Shown in pieces: positions 8,371-17,338 of a stretch of 64,000 bases of DNA. The notes below the pieces were generated by a model that worked only from the letters and a program-made list of their open reading frames with translations, ran no database searches and had not been told where the DNA came from. How positions within the stretch are numbered: position 1 is the first letter of the stretch; the number at the start of each line of letters is the position of its first letter. A program made the position numbers and the translations under genes. The stretch spans positions 434,001 to 498,000 of the forward strand of contig JACKDW010000005.1 of NCBI GenBank assembly GCA_020633295.1, read 5' to 3'. The DNA is from Myxococcales bacterium. Its GTDB lineage: Bacteria; Myxococcota_A; Polyangia; Nannocystales; Nannocystaceae.

Positions 8371-9129
8371 TCACGACCCCGCCAGGACGACGACGCGGCT
8401 CACCGGCGCGCCGGTGATCTCCGCGCCCGCGCAGCGCACCGGGTAGGCGCTCCATTCGATCTTCGGCGGCCTCGGCACCGCGCCGCCCGTGGTCTTGAGC
8501 GCCTCCGCCATCGACTTGCCCGTCGCCTTGATCTCCGCCTCGAGCTCGGCGGCGGCGCGCGCGAGCGCGGCCTTGCGCGCGGGGTCCTCCGGGGGTCCAA
8601 CGACCGCGCACGCGGTGTAGCGCCCCTCGTCGACGTCGCGGAACAGCCCCGGCCGCGCGGCGTCCTCGCCCCCGAGCACGAAGCTGCTCGCGCGGCCGCC
8701 GTCCTCACCGCGCGCGTCCTTGAGCGCGTCGAAGCTCGCCGGCGTCGGCACGTCGCCGCGCAGGAGGTAGTAGCGAACCTCGCGCGTGTCCGCCGGCGCC
8801 GCAGCGTCGACCAGCAGCAGCCGCTTCGTCGTGAGCGCGTCGCCGAGCGCGCCGTCGGCGTACTTGATCGCGAGCTCCCGCTCCTCGCTGAGGCGCTCTC
8901 GGTGCTTGTTCAGCGCCTCCCGAGCGGCGCCGTCGGCCACGCGGATGCCGTTGCCGCGCGCGCGCGACTCGACCTCGTCGGGCGTCGCCTCGGGCGTCGC
9001 CTCGGGCGCCGGGCTCGCCGCGACGCGCGGGACCGTGCCCAGCTCGGGCGGGGTGTCGGTGGCGGGACCGCAGGCGACCGCGACGGCGACGAGAGCGACG
9101 AGCGCGACGTGAGCGGGCGAGCGCGACAT
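8371..9129 (-). CDS. Lipoprotein of unknown function
   Basis: 252 residues from an ATG at 9129. A short signal peptide ends in AVAVACGPAT, a good lipobox, followed by a Pro/Ala/Thr/Glu-rich linker (EATPEATPDEVES). The body is mixed alpha/beta with few Cys; RYYLLRGDVP and GRYTACAVVGP look like beta strands of a globular domain. I do not recognise a family. The gene is divergent from the molybdoenzyme gene with only about 50 bases between starts, and the HPF-like gene follows on the same strand. Confidence 0.75.
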   Translation of the reverse strand: MSRSPAHVALVALVAVAVACGPATDTPPELGTVPRVAASPAPEATPEATPDEVESRARGNGIRVADGAAREALNKHRERLSEERELAIKYADGALGDALTTKRLLLVDAAAPADTREVRYYLLRGDVPTPASFDALKDARGEDGGRASSFVLGGEDAARPGLFRDVDEGRYTACAVVGPPEDPARKAALARAAAELEAEIKATGKSMAEALKTTGGAVPRPPKIEWSAYPVRCAGAEITGAPVSRVVVLAGS

Positions 9130-9181
9130 GCTCGCCAGTGTAGCGTGGCGACGCGCGCGCGAGCGGCTACGCTGAAGCCCC

Positions 9182-9913
9182 GTGACGGACGAGAGCACGA
9201 CGCGAGCGCAGGACCGGAAGCTGGAGCGCATCATCAAGGCGCGCATGCGCCTGAAGGAGCGATTCGAAGCGCGCATGCGCGCGACCCCTGCGCTCGCCGA
9301 CGCGCGCCCCAAGGGCAGCGGGCCGATCAACCGCCACGGCATGCCGAAGCTGCCGGTCGATCAGCGCGAGACCCAGAAGTGGCCGGTGCTCGACCTCGGC
9401 CGCAAGATCCTGCTCGCGCCCGAACGCTGGCGGCTCGTCGTCGACGGCGCGTGCGCGGAGCCGCAGACCCTGGACTGGACGCGCTTCACCAGTGAGCTGC
9501 CGCAGGTCGTCGACACCAGCGACTTCCACTGCGTCACCGGCTGGTCGAAGATGGATCTCGAGTGGGGCGGCGTGCGCTTCTCCGACGTCGCGGCGCTCGT
9601 GCAGCCCCACGACGACGCGACCCACGTGATGTGCCACGGCTACGACGGCTACACCACGAACCTGCCCCTCGAGGAGGCTCTCAAGCCCGACGTGCTGCTG
9701 GCCCACGCGGTCAACGGGCGCCCGCTGCCCGACCTCCACGGCGGCCCGGTCCGGATGATCACGCCGCAGCTCTACGCCTGGAAGGGCGCCAAGTGGATCA
9801 AGCGCGTCGAGTTCATGACCGCGGATCGCCCCGGGTTCTGGGAGCAGAACGGCTACTCGAACTCCGCGCACCCGTGGCGCAACGATCGCTACAACCGCAA
9901 GCGGTGGTTCTGA
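9182..9913 (+). CDS. Cytoplasmic sulfite-oxidase-like molybdopterin oxidoreductase
   Basis: 243 residues. The single-domain archaeal/bacterial sulfite-oxidase-like family is recognised by the order RETQKWPVLDLG, DTSDFHCVTGWSKMD (Cys117, the expected molybdenum ligand), HGYDGYTTNLPLEEAL, LPDLHGGPVRMITPQLYAWK and RPGFWEQNGYSN near the C-terminus. It lacks a Tat signal and any heme or dimerisation domain, so it should act in the cytoplasm on an unknown electron donor. The GTG start at 9182 gives a charged N-terminal helix ahead of the domain. No molybdenum-cofactor biosynthesis genes are nearby. Substrate cannot be told from sequence. Confidence 0.9.
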   Translation: MTDESTTRAQDRKLERIIKARMRLKERFEARMRATPALADARPKGSGPINRHGMPKLPVDQRETQKWPVLDLGRKILLAPERWRLVVDGACAEPQTLDWTRFTSELPQVVDTSDFHCVTGWSKMDLEWGGVRFSDVAALVQPHDDATHVMCHGYDGYTTNLPLEEALKPDVLLAHAVNGRPLPDLHGGPVRMITPQLYAWKGAKWIKRVEFMTADRPGFWEQNGYSNSAHPWRNDRYNRKRWF

Positions 9914-9926
9914 GCGCGCGGCGCTC

Positions 9927-11360
9927 TCAGCCGGGCAGCCGCGCGCTCAGGAGCGCATCCCCCTCGGCGCGACGCAACACCAAGTAGCCGTCCGCGAAGC
10001 CGAGCACGAAGGCGTTCTCGATGGAGCCGACGACGACGCCCCTCTGCGCGTCGACGACGAGCTGGCCACGCGGCTCCTGTTGATCCTGGATCGCGACCCA
10101 GCGCCAACCATCGGTGACGAGGTTCGAGCGCTGGATCGCCAGGCGCCAGCGCGGCCCGTCCGGCTCGCGCGGTTCGAAGCGCACGGCGTCGTCCTCGACG
10201 ATCAGCAGGCCGTCGGGCAACGTGTAGACCTCGCGCGCCGCGAGCGGGATCGTCAGCGCGCGGCCCGGCTCACCGGCTTCGGAGAACCACTGCACGGGGC
10301 GCTCGCCGTAGCTGGGCAGCGGCAGCGCGCCGCCGCGCGAGCGCTCGCCCGCGATCAGCGGCGTCGCGACGCTCTCGCGCTCCCACAGCGTCTCGCCGGT
10401 CTCCGGGTCGTACAGGCGCGCGCGCCCGCACTGGCGCGCGAGCGGGTACGCCTCGTCGAGCACGGCCGCGCGCAGCGTCCCGAGCTCCTCGCCGTCGCAG
10501 CCGCCCGGCGCCTCGCCGCGTGACCAGTCACGCGTCCAGCCGCGGCGCCCGTAGAACACGCTCACGATCCGCAGGCCGTCCTCGGCGCGGCCGCCGAGCC
10601 ACGGGTGATGACCGGACCCATAGACCACGTCGTGAATGAACGACTCGGAGAGCTCGAGCGCGCCGTCGTCCCACCGCTCCGCCGTGACGCGCCCGCCCTC
10701 GCCGCGCGTGCGCACCAGCGCGCCGAGCGGTCGCATCGCCGGCTGGCAGCTCGAGTACGGCTGGCCCCCCTTGAGCGGCCGCCGCTCGTAGCGGAGCCCC
10801 GCGCGCTCGGGGCTGAGATCCGCGCCGGTGCGCGGATCGATCTGGCTCGTACGACAGCCTGGATCGCGCTCGAGCACGGTCACGCCGTGCTCGCTGCGCG
10901 CGACCTCGGCCGCGCCCTCGACGGCGCGCCGCCACGCGGTCATGCCCGTCTTGGCGTCGAAGCCGGCGAGCTGGGTCTGCCCGGGCGCGTCGTCGCGGCT
11001 CCCCACGGCGATCACGAAGCGGGGGCCCGCCGCGACGTCGCGCCAGCGCGTCCCCTCGGGCAGCGCGCTGCGCCACAGGAGCTCGCCGGTCTCGACGCGC
11101 CGGCGCACGACCGCGCCGTCCTCGACGAGCACGAGGCCGTGGTTCACCGTCGGCCAGCCGCTGTGCGCGACCGGCAGCGTCCACGCGAGCGGCATGGGAT
11201 CGGTCTCGAGGGACAGCTCTATGGTCTCCGTCGGCGCGAGCGCCGGCGCCGGCGCGGACGCGGCGTCGGGCGCGGCGGCGCGCGGCGGCGGGGCCTCGTG
11301 CGGAGCGCAGGCGAGCGCGAGCGCGAAGATGGCCGATAAACCAGGAGCCCGCCGCCGCAT
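9927..11360 (-). CDS. PQQ-type beta-propeller lipoprotein
   Basis: 477 residues. The signal peptide ends in ALALACAPHE (lipobox), followed by an Ala/Pro linker. The remainder carries PQQ-like propeller repeats: GLVLVEDGAVVRRRVETGEL then LLWRSALPEG, LAGFDAKTGMTAWRRA, LYDPETGETLWERES, and LLIVEDDAVRFEPREPDG. These repeats place a Trp after an aspartate/glycine turn, as in BamB and quinoprotein-like propellers; no cofactor residues are evident, so it is more likely a scaffold than an enzyme. I took the ATG at 11360 as the start because the hydrophobic core begins there. It is immediately downstream of MbnH (40 bases), so it may be co-transcribed with the MbnP/MbnH pair. Confidence 0.8.
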   Translation of the reverse strand: MRRRAPGLSAIFALALACAPHEAPPPRAAAPDAASAPAPALAPTETIELSLETDPMPLAWTLPVAHSGWPTVNHGLVLVEDGAVVRRRVETGELLWRSALPEGTRWRDVAAGPRFVIAVGSRDDAPGQTQLAGFDAKTGMTAWRRAVEGAAEVARSEHGVTVLERDPGCRTSQIDPRTGADLSPERAGLRYERRPLKGGQPYSSCQPAMRPLGALVRTRGEGGRVTAERWDDGALELSESFIHDVVYGSGHHPWLGGRAEDGLRIVSVFYGRRGWTRDWSRGEAPGGCDGEELGTLRAAVLDEAYPLARQCGRARLYDPETGETLWERESVATPLIAGERSRGGALPLPSYGERPVQWFSEAGEPGRALTIPLAAREVYTLPDGLLIVEDDAVRFEPREPDGPRWRLAIQRSNLVTDGWRWVAIQDQQEPRGQLVVDAQRGVVVGSIENAFVLGFADGYLVLRRAEGDALLSARLPG

Positions 11361-11400
11361 GCCCGCAGCATAGCAGCGCGCCCGGCCGCGCTCGCGCGGC

Positions 11401-12597
11401 TCACTCAAACGGGCTCGCGAAGCGAGGATCGGTGACGAACGCCTCGTCGGTGAGCGTCTTGAGGAACGCGAGCATGTCGGCCTTCTCCTCGTCGCTCAGC
11501 TCGTAGCCGCGCACGAACTCGCTCTTGTTCGGGTTCACGCGCCCGTCGCCGACGAACGGGCCGTCCTCGATCAGGCGCCCGCCGGCGGCGTAGTGCTCGA
11601 GCACCTCCTCGAGCGTGGCGACGCTGCCGTCGTGCATGTACGGCGCGGTCAGCTCGACGTTGCGCAGGGGCGGCGGGCGGAACTTGCCCTTGTCGGCCGG
11701 GTTCTGCGTCTGCTCGTAGAGGCCCGGGACCGCGGCCGGGTAGGCGCCCTCGTCGTCGAGGTTGTAGAGCCCGATGTTCTGGAAGTCGATCTCGCGCTGC
11801 CCGGAGGTCGACGAGTAGAACGACGTCGTGAAGTTGATGCCCGAGTGACAGTGGTAGCACTCGAACTTCTCGTCGAAGAACAGCGCCATGCCGCGCTTGG
11901 CCGCCTCCGGGAACTCGCTGTCGTCGCCCTCGTAGACGTAGCGGTCGTAGGGCGAGCGGTACGAGAGCAGCGTGCGCTCGAAGCACGCGATCGCCTTGAC
12001 CACGTTGTCGATCGTCAGCGGCGCGTCGTCGTCGGGGAACGCGTCGGCGAACAGCCCCTGGTACAGCGGGTCGTCGGCGAAGCGCTGCAGGATCTCGTCC
12101 TCGAGATCCGACATCCCGAGCTCGACCGGCGCGGTGCCGAACATCGGCACGAGCGCCTGCTGCTCGAAGGTCTCGAGCTTCAGGTTCGACCACGTGTACG
12201 TCCCCAGCAGCGCCGCGCCGGCGAGCTGCATCGAGTTCTTGGGCACCGTGTCGCCCGTCGAGCCCAGCGGCGTGACGAGGCCGTCGGAGAACGAGCGCGC
12301 CTGCTCGTGGCAGCTCGCGCACGCGAACGTCCCGTTGCCCGAGATCCGCTCGTCGTAGAACAGGTGCCGGCCCAGCTCGACCTTCTCGGCGGTCATCGGG
12401 TTGTCGGCGGGGACGGCGGGGATCGGGTACCACTCGGGCAGACCCCAGTCGTAGGCCGGCGCGTCACCGGTGTCGGTCTCGCCGGAGTCCGACTCGGTCT
12501 CGCCGCCGTCGTCGCCGCAGGCCGCCAGCGCCAGCGCCAGCGCCGACGCCAACGCCGGTGCCGGCAGAAACCACGACCTTCGCGCCAGGCGTCTCAC
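11401..12597 (-). CDS. mbnH: MbnH-like di-heme c-type enzyme (MauG / cytochrome c peroxidase superfamily)
   Basis: 398 residues. Lipobox ALAACGDD, then a Glu/Ser/Asp/Thr linker. Two c-type heme sites are present, CASCH (Cys93-Cys96-His97) and CYHCH (Cys247-Cys250-His251), with the di-heme peroxidase signature VELGRHLFYDERISGNGT before the first and FRPPPLRNVELTAPYMHDG after the second. In studied systems MbnH reaches a bis-Fe(IV) state and oxidises a Trp of its partner MbnP to kynurenine. The start is a GTG at 12597 that overlaps the TGA of the MbnP gene (GTGA), showing translational coupling and making partnership very likely. Assignment as MbnH over a generic peroxidase rests on this pairing. 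Confidence 0.88.
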   Translation of the reverse strand: MRRLARRSWFLPAPALASALALALAACGDDGGETESDSGETDTGDAPAYDWGLPEWYPIPAVPADNPMTAEKVELGRHLFYDERISGNGTFACASCHEQARSFSDGLVTPLGSTGDTVPKNSMQLAGAALLGTYTWSNLKLETFEQQALVPMFGTAPVELGMSDLEDEILQRFADDPLYQGLFADAFPDDDAPLTIDNVVKAIACFERTLLSYRSPYDRYVYEGDDSEFPEAAKRGMALFFDEKFECYHCHSGINFTTSFYSSTSGQREIDFQNIGLYNLDDEGAYPAAVPGLYEQTQNPADKGKFRPPPLRNVELTAPYMHDGSVATLEEVLEHYAAGGRLIEDGPFVGDGRVNPNKSEFVRGYELSDEEKADMLAFLKTLTDEAFVTDPRFASPFE

Positions 12598-13472
12598 TGC
12601 GCCGCGCCTCCGGGCTCGACGCGGAACACGGTCTGCGGCGACTCGGTCGGGCCGCCGCCGCCGAACGCGAGCCCGAGCGGGGCCGTCAGCGCGGGGCACT
12701 GCGGGTCGTCGAGGGAGCTCATGCAGCCGGTGACGGGGTCTTCGTCCTTGTCGTTGACGTGCGCGAGATCGGAGCCCGCGAGCAGCGCGCCGACATCGAG
12801 GACCACCGCGTCCGCGCGCGGGTCGAAGTCGTCGAGCGCGATCGTGACGAGGTTCTCGTGGTTACACGTGAAGTCGTCGGGCGGCGTCCCGCTGCAGCCG
12901 GTCGAGCCCAGGTGAAACACGAAGCGCTCGTTCGCCGGGACGTCGACCTCGACGCGCAGGAACCGGTAGCCGGCCTCCCAGCTCCACCACATGCCCGCGA
13001 CGTTGAGCGGGGCCTCGGCGGTGGCCTGGTCGAGGTGGTTCTCCTCGAGCGGCACGCCCAGCGTGAACTCGAGGCCCACGTAGTCGTCGTGGTCGGGCGC
13101 GGCGCCGACGACGAGCGCGTTGGTCTCGTCGCTGCCGCCCTGGCAGGTGCCGAGGCGCCGCTCGAAGTCGAGCAGCGCGACGGTGTCGCTCTGCCACAGC
13201 CCGTCGGGCGTCAGCGCCAGCGGCACGCGCTCGCCCCCAGCCCGCACGAGCGTGACGCCGTGGACGTACAGGCGCAGGTCGACGGGGTTCACAGCGGTCC
13301 CGGGCGAGCCGACGCCCTCGTAGCGGGCGTCACACGCGAACGGGGCGCCGTTGACCTGGGCGACGAAGCGCAGGCTCAGCGTCTCCTCGCCCGGGCTGCA
13401 GCTCGCGGTGAGCAGGAGCGCGGCGCCGAGCAGCGAGGCGGCGCGCGGTGTGAGAGCGTCGAGAAGTCCCAT
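12594..13472 (-). CDS. mbnP: MbnP-like copper-binding lipoprotein (metallo-mystery pair four-Cys protein)
   Basis: 292 residues with lipobox LLTASCSP. The domain begins with the strand LSLRFVAQVNGAPFACDARYEG and continues with VDLRLYVHGVTL, WQSDTVALLDFE, TCQGGSDETN, the Trp-rich MWWSWEAGYRFLRVEV (Trp162, 163, 165), GCSGTPPDDFTCNHEN and a final Cys pair. This is the arrangement of the MbnP family, in which a Trp is converted to kynurenine by MbnH and copper is bound. Four-Cys pattern and Trp motif are both intact. The start was taken at the ATG at 13472, just ahead of the hydrophobic segment. Regulation by copper is plausible from studied relatives but no operator is recognised here. Confidence 0.88.
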   Translation of the reverse strand: MGLLDALTPRAASLLGAALLLTASCSPGEETLSLRFVAQVNGAPFACDARYEGVGSPGTAVNPVDLRLYVHGVTLVRAGGERVPLALTPDGLWQSDTVALLDFERRLGTCQGGSDETNALVVGAAPDHDDYVGLEFTLGVPLEENHLDQATAEAPLNVAGMWWSWEAGYRFLRVEVDVPANERFVFHLGSTGCSGTPPDDFTCNHENLVTIALDDFDPRADAVVLDVGALLAGSDLAHVNDKDEDPVTGCMSSLDDPQCPALTAPLGLAFGGGGPTESPQTVFRVEPGGAAQ

Positions 13473-13744
13473 GGCGGTACCACCGAGACTGTAGCGAAAA
13501 ACGTCGCGTCGTCGCGTCCGCCCCTGCGGCAAAACGCCGCGCGGTGTGTGCCGTGGCGCTCATCCGGGGGTTTTCACGCGGGCAATCATCAGCGATTCGG
13601 CGCGCGCCCTCGACTTCGTCTTCGACCTCGTCTTCGCCGTTCTCGACGTCACGCGCCGCGAGGACGCGAGCGCCCGTCGATCGTCTCGCCACGTCAGCTT
13701 TCGTCCGCGCTCGCGGAGCGTGACTGCGGAGGCGCGCGCCGGGC
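13473..13744. other. Intergenic region between MbnP and LolA-like genes
   Basis: 272 bases without a supported gene. It should carry the MbnP promoter on the minus strand; a TACAGT (complement at 13488-13493) could be a -10 but I find no good -35. A small hairpin, GCGGC-AAAAC-GCCGC (13530-13544), is present. Confidence 0.35.
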
Positions 13745-14485
13745 TCAGCGATCGATCAGCTGGCGCAGCACGTCCTCGTCGAGGTTCTGCTGCTGCTGGC
13801 CGAGCTCGAGCAGGACGCGATCGCCGAGCGTCTCCTCGAGCTCGAGCGCGCTGACGGCCCCCGTCATCGTGTCGAGGCGTACGCGGAGGCTCCGGAGCGC
13901 GCGCGTGATCGCGTCGGCGCCGGCGCGCGGCTGCAGGAGCAGCTGCATGCCCGCGCCCTTCGGGATCGAGACGTCGCAGCCCTCCAGCAGCGCGCGCGCG
14001 GCGAGCTCGGGGTCGTTGTCACCCGGCGGCGGCGCGAACAGGGTGAGCATGCGCGCGCGCAGCCACGCCAGCGCGGGCGACTCGCGGCCGCGCGCGGCCG
14101 CGGACGAATCGTTGGGCGTGATCGTCACGGCGTCGCCGACGACCCGCGTGGTCGAGCCGACGTGCGCGTCGTCGCGCAGCACGAGGGTCGCCGGCGCGAC
14201 GAACACCAGCGTCCCCGTGACCACGAGCGGATCGACCAGCAGCGAGGTGCGACGCGTGAGCGTGTAGCGAGCCCGCAGGCTCTGGGTCCGCGCCGCGTAG
14301 CCGCGCCACAGCTCGACGCGGTTTCGCAGGCGTCGCGCGGTCTTGTCCGGGAAGCCGTCGAACCGCGAGGCCGGCGCCCCCCCGCTCGCCGGGGCCGCGC
14401 CCGCCCGGGGACGCCAGAGCATCACGGCCGCGCTCGCGCCGAGCGTCGCGGCGAGCCAGCGCCTGCGCGTGCAGCCCTCGCTCAT
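13745..14485 (-). CDS. LolA-like outer-membrane lipoprotein carrier domain protein
   Basis: 246 residues. A twin-arginine-like or Sec signal (MSEGCTRRRWLAATLGAS) precedes a LolA-type half barrel: LRARYTLTRRTSLLVDPLVVTGTLVFVAPATLVLR, then VGDAVTITPND, and LRVRLDTMTGAVSALELEETLGDRVLLEL. LolA proteins carry lipids or lipoproteins across the periplasm. The ATG overlaps the TGA of the upstream exporter gene (ATGA), so the two are translationally coupled. MMPL/RND exporters paired with LolA-like proteins occur in lipid and aryl-polyene export loci, and this pair likely moves a lipidic molecule. Cargo is unknown. Confidence 0.8.
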   Translation of the reverse strand: MSEGCTRRRWLAATLGASAAVMLWRPRAGAAPASGGAPASRFDGFPDKTARRLRNRVELWRGYAARTQSLRARYTLTRRTSLLVDPLVVTGTLVFVAPATLVLRDDAHVGSTTRVVGDAVTITPNDSSAAARGRESPALAWLRARMLTLFAPPPGDNDPELAARALLEGCDVSIPKGAGMQLLLQPRAGADAITRALRSLRVRLDTMTGAVSALELEETLGDRVLLELGQQQQNLDEDVLRQLIDR

Positions 14486-17226
14486 CCCGCGCGCGCTCCT
14501 TCGTCGTCCGGCGCGCGCCCCTCGCGACCGCGGCCGCGAAGATCGCCGCTGCGGGAGAGTCGGCGGAGCAGCGCGCACACGCCGGGCGCCACGAACACGC
14601 CGAAGCCCGAGGCCAGGGCGCAGCCGCAGGCCACGGCCAGGCCGGTGGCGCGCCACAGCGGCTCCGCGCTGGCGAGCAGCGCGAGGCCGGCGGCGATCTG
14701 GCAGGCGCTCGTGAGCAGGATGCCCTTGGCCGGGAACGGGCGCCGCTCGTCGACCGCCTGGCACGCGCGGCCGCCCGCGATCATCGCGGCGGCGCCGACG
14801 AGCAGCAGCGCCGGCAGCGTGGTCGGCCCGAGCGCCGCGCCGAGCTGATCGAGCAGCACGATCAAACAGGACTGAACGGCCAGGCTCGTGAACGCGGCGG
14901 CGACCGCCGTCGACAGCCGCCGCGTCCCCAGCCACACCCAGAGCGCGCCGATCCACAGGCCCGCGGCCGCGAGCAGCCCGAGGCGCTCGTCGAAGCGGCG
15001 GCGATCCTCGACGGCCGCGATCGCCGGGCCGCGCAGCTCGGCCCGCGCGTCGTCGTCGGTCGCCGGGTTGCGATCGCTGAGGATGGTGAGGTTGTTGGGG
15101 TTGACGTCGCCGGCCGGCTCCACGAGCTCGCGGCGCAGGTGCACGCGCGCGCGCAGCTCGTGCCCCCCGCCGGGCAGCTCCCCGATGTACGCGCGCGCCC
15201 ACGGGCCGAGCGGGCCCGCGAGCGCCGCCTCGGCCGAGGGCGTGACCTCGGTCGCGCGCGCGGCCTCGAGAAATTCGCTGAACGCCGCCGGGCGCATCCC
15301 GCTGGCGGCGAGCTCCTGCTCGAGGCGCTCGAGCGCGCCCTCCAGCCCGAGCTCCTCGAGCAGGCTCGCGCGAGCCGAGCGCGCCGGCTCCGACGCGATG
15401 AACAGCGCGGGCGAGTCGACGCGCGCCGCCGCCGTCTCGAGCAGCGCGCGCAGCTCGTCGGCCTGCGCCGCGCCGCGCTCGAGCGCCTCGACCGGGGTCG
15501 CCCCCTGCGCGCGCACCTCGGCCAGCAGCCCGGGGTCAAAGAACGCCCGCGCGAGCCGGCGCTCGTCGCTCCGCAGCGGGGCGTCGGCGGTCGGGAGCGG
15601 GTGTCCGCCGCGTACATCAACATGCTCCAATGACCATGCCCCACCGGCCAGCGACGCCGCGCACAGCAGCAGCGCGAGCGCGGGCGCCGGTCGCAGGTGA
15701 AAGCCCGCGCCGGGCTGCGGCCACAGGGCGAGCTCGCGCCGCGAGAGCCGCGAGAGCCCCGGGAGCGCGAGCCGCAGGCCGAGCGCCGCGACCAGCACGC
15801 CCGCCGGCCACTGCGTCGCCCACGCCCGCCACGCCGGGTAGGGCGACAGCGCGAGCGGGAGCAACGCGGTCGCCAAGATCAGCGCCGCCGGCCACCCGCG
15901 CGAGGACAGCCGCGGCAGGTGCAGCGCGCCCTCGCACGCGAAGCCGAGCGTCAACACGAGCAGCGGGATGTCGAGCAGCCCCAGCGCCCCCCGCCCGGCG
16001 GCCGTCGCCGCCAGCACGCCGCCGAGGCCACACAGCAGCACGCCCGCGACGGCGCGGACAGACCGCAGCGTCACGCTGAGCAGCAGGGCCAGCAGCGCGA
16101 CGGCGGTCCACACGAGCCGCGGGCCGCGGGCGCGGATCGAGCTGCGGGCGCTCGCCTCGCGACGCGCCTGCCCGACGATCGCGAAGTCGACCTCGTGGCC
16201 CTCGAGCCCCGCGCGCAGCCTGTCCTCGAGCGAGCGCAGCGCGGCCTCGTCCGCGGGCGCTGGGAGCTGCACGCGCAGGAGCGCCGCGCGACCGTCGGCC
16301 GCGATCAGATCGCCCGCCACCGTGATGCGCGGCGCGAGCGCGCGGGCCTCCTCGTCCTCGCCCTCGACGGTCATGAAGCCGAGCTGACCGGGGCGCTCGT
16401 CCATGAGCTCGCGCAGCCGCAGCGGATCGCGACGCGGCTCCTCACCCGAGACCGAGTACAGCGGGCTCGAGAGCCGCGCGCGGATCCCCGCGACGGCGCG
16501 ACGGATCGCGTCGCCGTAGAGCCGCTCCGCGAGCGCGGCCTCGCGGCTGCGCGGCACGAGGTACAGCCGGTGCGCGTCGAGCCACACCGCCGCGTCGGAG
16601 GCCGGGGGCGCGACCGGGACGCGCAGCGCGTCGAGCTGCTCGGCGAGCTCGATCGCGGCCCGCTCGACCGTCGACCCCTCGGCCGTCGGTCCCGCGGGGC
16701 GCGACGCCGAGCCCTCGTCCCCGGCTCGCTCGGGCCGGTCTGACAACAGCACCCACAGCTCGGGCTCCGCCAAACGCTGATCCACCGGCACGAGCCCGTC
16801 GACGGCCCCGCTCACCCGCGGTCCGCCGACGACCGCGAGCGCCACGGCGAACGCCGACAGGATCGTGAGCCAAAGTACAACCACGACAAGCGGACGCCTC
16901 GACGCGAGGCGACGCAGCGACCACGGATCGACGGGCGTATCGATCGCTGGATCGACCGCTGGATCGACCGCTGGATCGACCGCTGGATCGACCGCCGGTG
17001 CGATCGGCGGTTCGACGGATGGATTGGTACGTGGCTCGACGGCAGACGGCGCGCAAGACGAGCCCGCGGGCGCGACCGCGGGCTCGCCTGAATCATCGTT
17101 CATACGGCCGTTGGGCGCCGTCGGGCGACGAGCGCCCTCGTCGTCGTCGGGCTCCCGCGACGCGGAGCTCGCTTCGGGCGACTGCGGATCCCCTGAGTCG
17201 TTCGCGGACAAGAGCGGGCGGAGCAT
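14482..17226 (-). CDS. RND/MMPL-superfamily exporter
   Basis: About 914 residues. A low-complexity cytoplasmic N-terminus with a repeated VDPA unit leads to a first membrane segment (PLVVVVLWLTILSAFAVALA), a large periplasmic domain, a group of about five membrane segments (from LVWTAVALLALLLSVTL), then a second copy of the plan: one segment (ALALLLCAASLAGGAWSLE), a second periplasmic domain, and a final five segments. This duplicated 1+5 topology is the RND/MMPL layout. It is coupled to the LolA-like gene. Start choice is open: ATG at 17226, or at 17103 which would drop 41 residues; the region between them has codon usage like the rest. It is divergent from the terpene synthase gene, so both may share regulation, and the terpenoid product is one candidate cargo (inference). 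Confidence 0.8.
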   Translation of the reverse strand: MLRPLLSANDSGDPQSPEASSASREPDDDEGARRPTAPNGRMNDDSGEPAVAPAGSSCAPSAVEPRTNPSVEPPIAPAVDPAVDPAVDPAVDPAIDTPVDPWSLRRLASRRPLVVVVLWLTILSAFAVALAVVGGPRVSGAVDGLVPVDQRLAEPELWVLLSDRPERAGDEGSASRPAGPTAEGSTVERAAIELAEQLDALRVPVAPPASDAAVWLDAHRLYLVPRSREAALAERLYGDAIRRAVAGIRARLSSPLYSVSGEEPRRDPLRLRELMDERPGQLGFMTVEGEDEEARALAPRITVAGDLIAADGRAALLRVQLPAPADEAALRSLEDRLRAGLEGHEVDFAIVGQARREASARSSIRARGPRLVWTAVALLALLLSVTLRSVRAVAGVLLCGLGGVLAATAAGRGALGLLDIPLLVLTLGFACEGALHLPRLSSRGWPAALILATALLPLALSPYPAWRAWATQWPAGVLVAALGLRLALPGLSRLSRRELALWPQPGAGFHLRPAPALALLLCAASLAGGAWSLEHVDVRGGHPLPTADAPLRSDERRLARAFFDPGLLAEVRAQGATPVEALERGAAQADELRALLETAAARVDSPALFIASEPARSARASLLEELGLEGALERLEQELAASGMRPAAFSEFLEAARATEVTPSAEAALAGPLGPWARAYIGELPGGGHELRARVHLRRELVEPAGDVNPNNLTILSDRNPATDDDARAELRGPAIAAVEDRRRFDERLGLLAAAGLWIGALWVWLGTRRLSTAVAAAFTSLAVQSCLIVLLDQLGAALGPTTLPALLLVGAAAMIAGGRACQAVDERRPFPAKGILLTSACQIAAGLALLASAEPLWRATGLAVACGCALASGFGVFVAPGVCALLRRLSRSGDLRGRGREGRAPDDEGARAG
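16927..17000. repeat. 12-bp tandem repeat encoding VDPA units
   Basis: About five near-perfect copies of CTGGATCGACCG (period 12) lie in the 5' part of the exporter gene. On the coding strand they give alternating VDPA/IDTP tetrapeptides in the cytoplasmic N-terminal region. Confidence 0.8.
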
Positions 17227-17338
17227 ATCACTTGGGATCGCGTCCGTGCGCGACGGGCCAAACTCATGCAAGCTGGTGGCTCCGGATCGTCCGCGGACAC
17301 GGCGTCCGCGTGGATCCCTGCGGCACGGAGGGCGGCGC

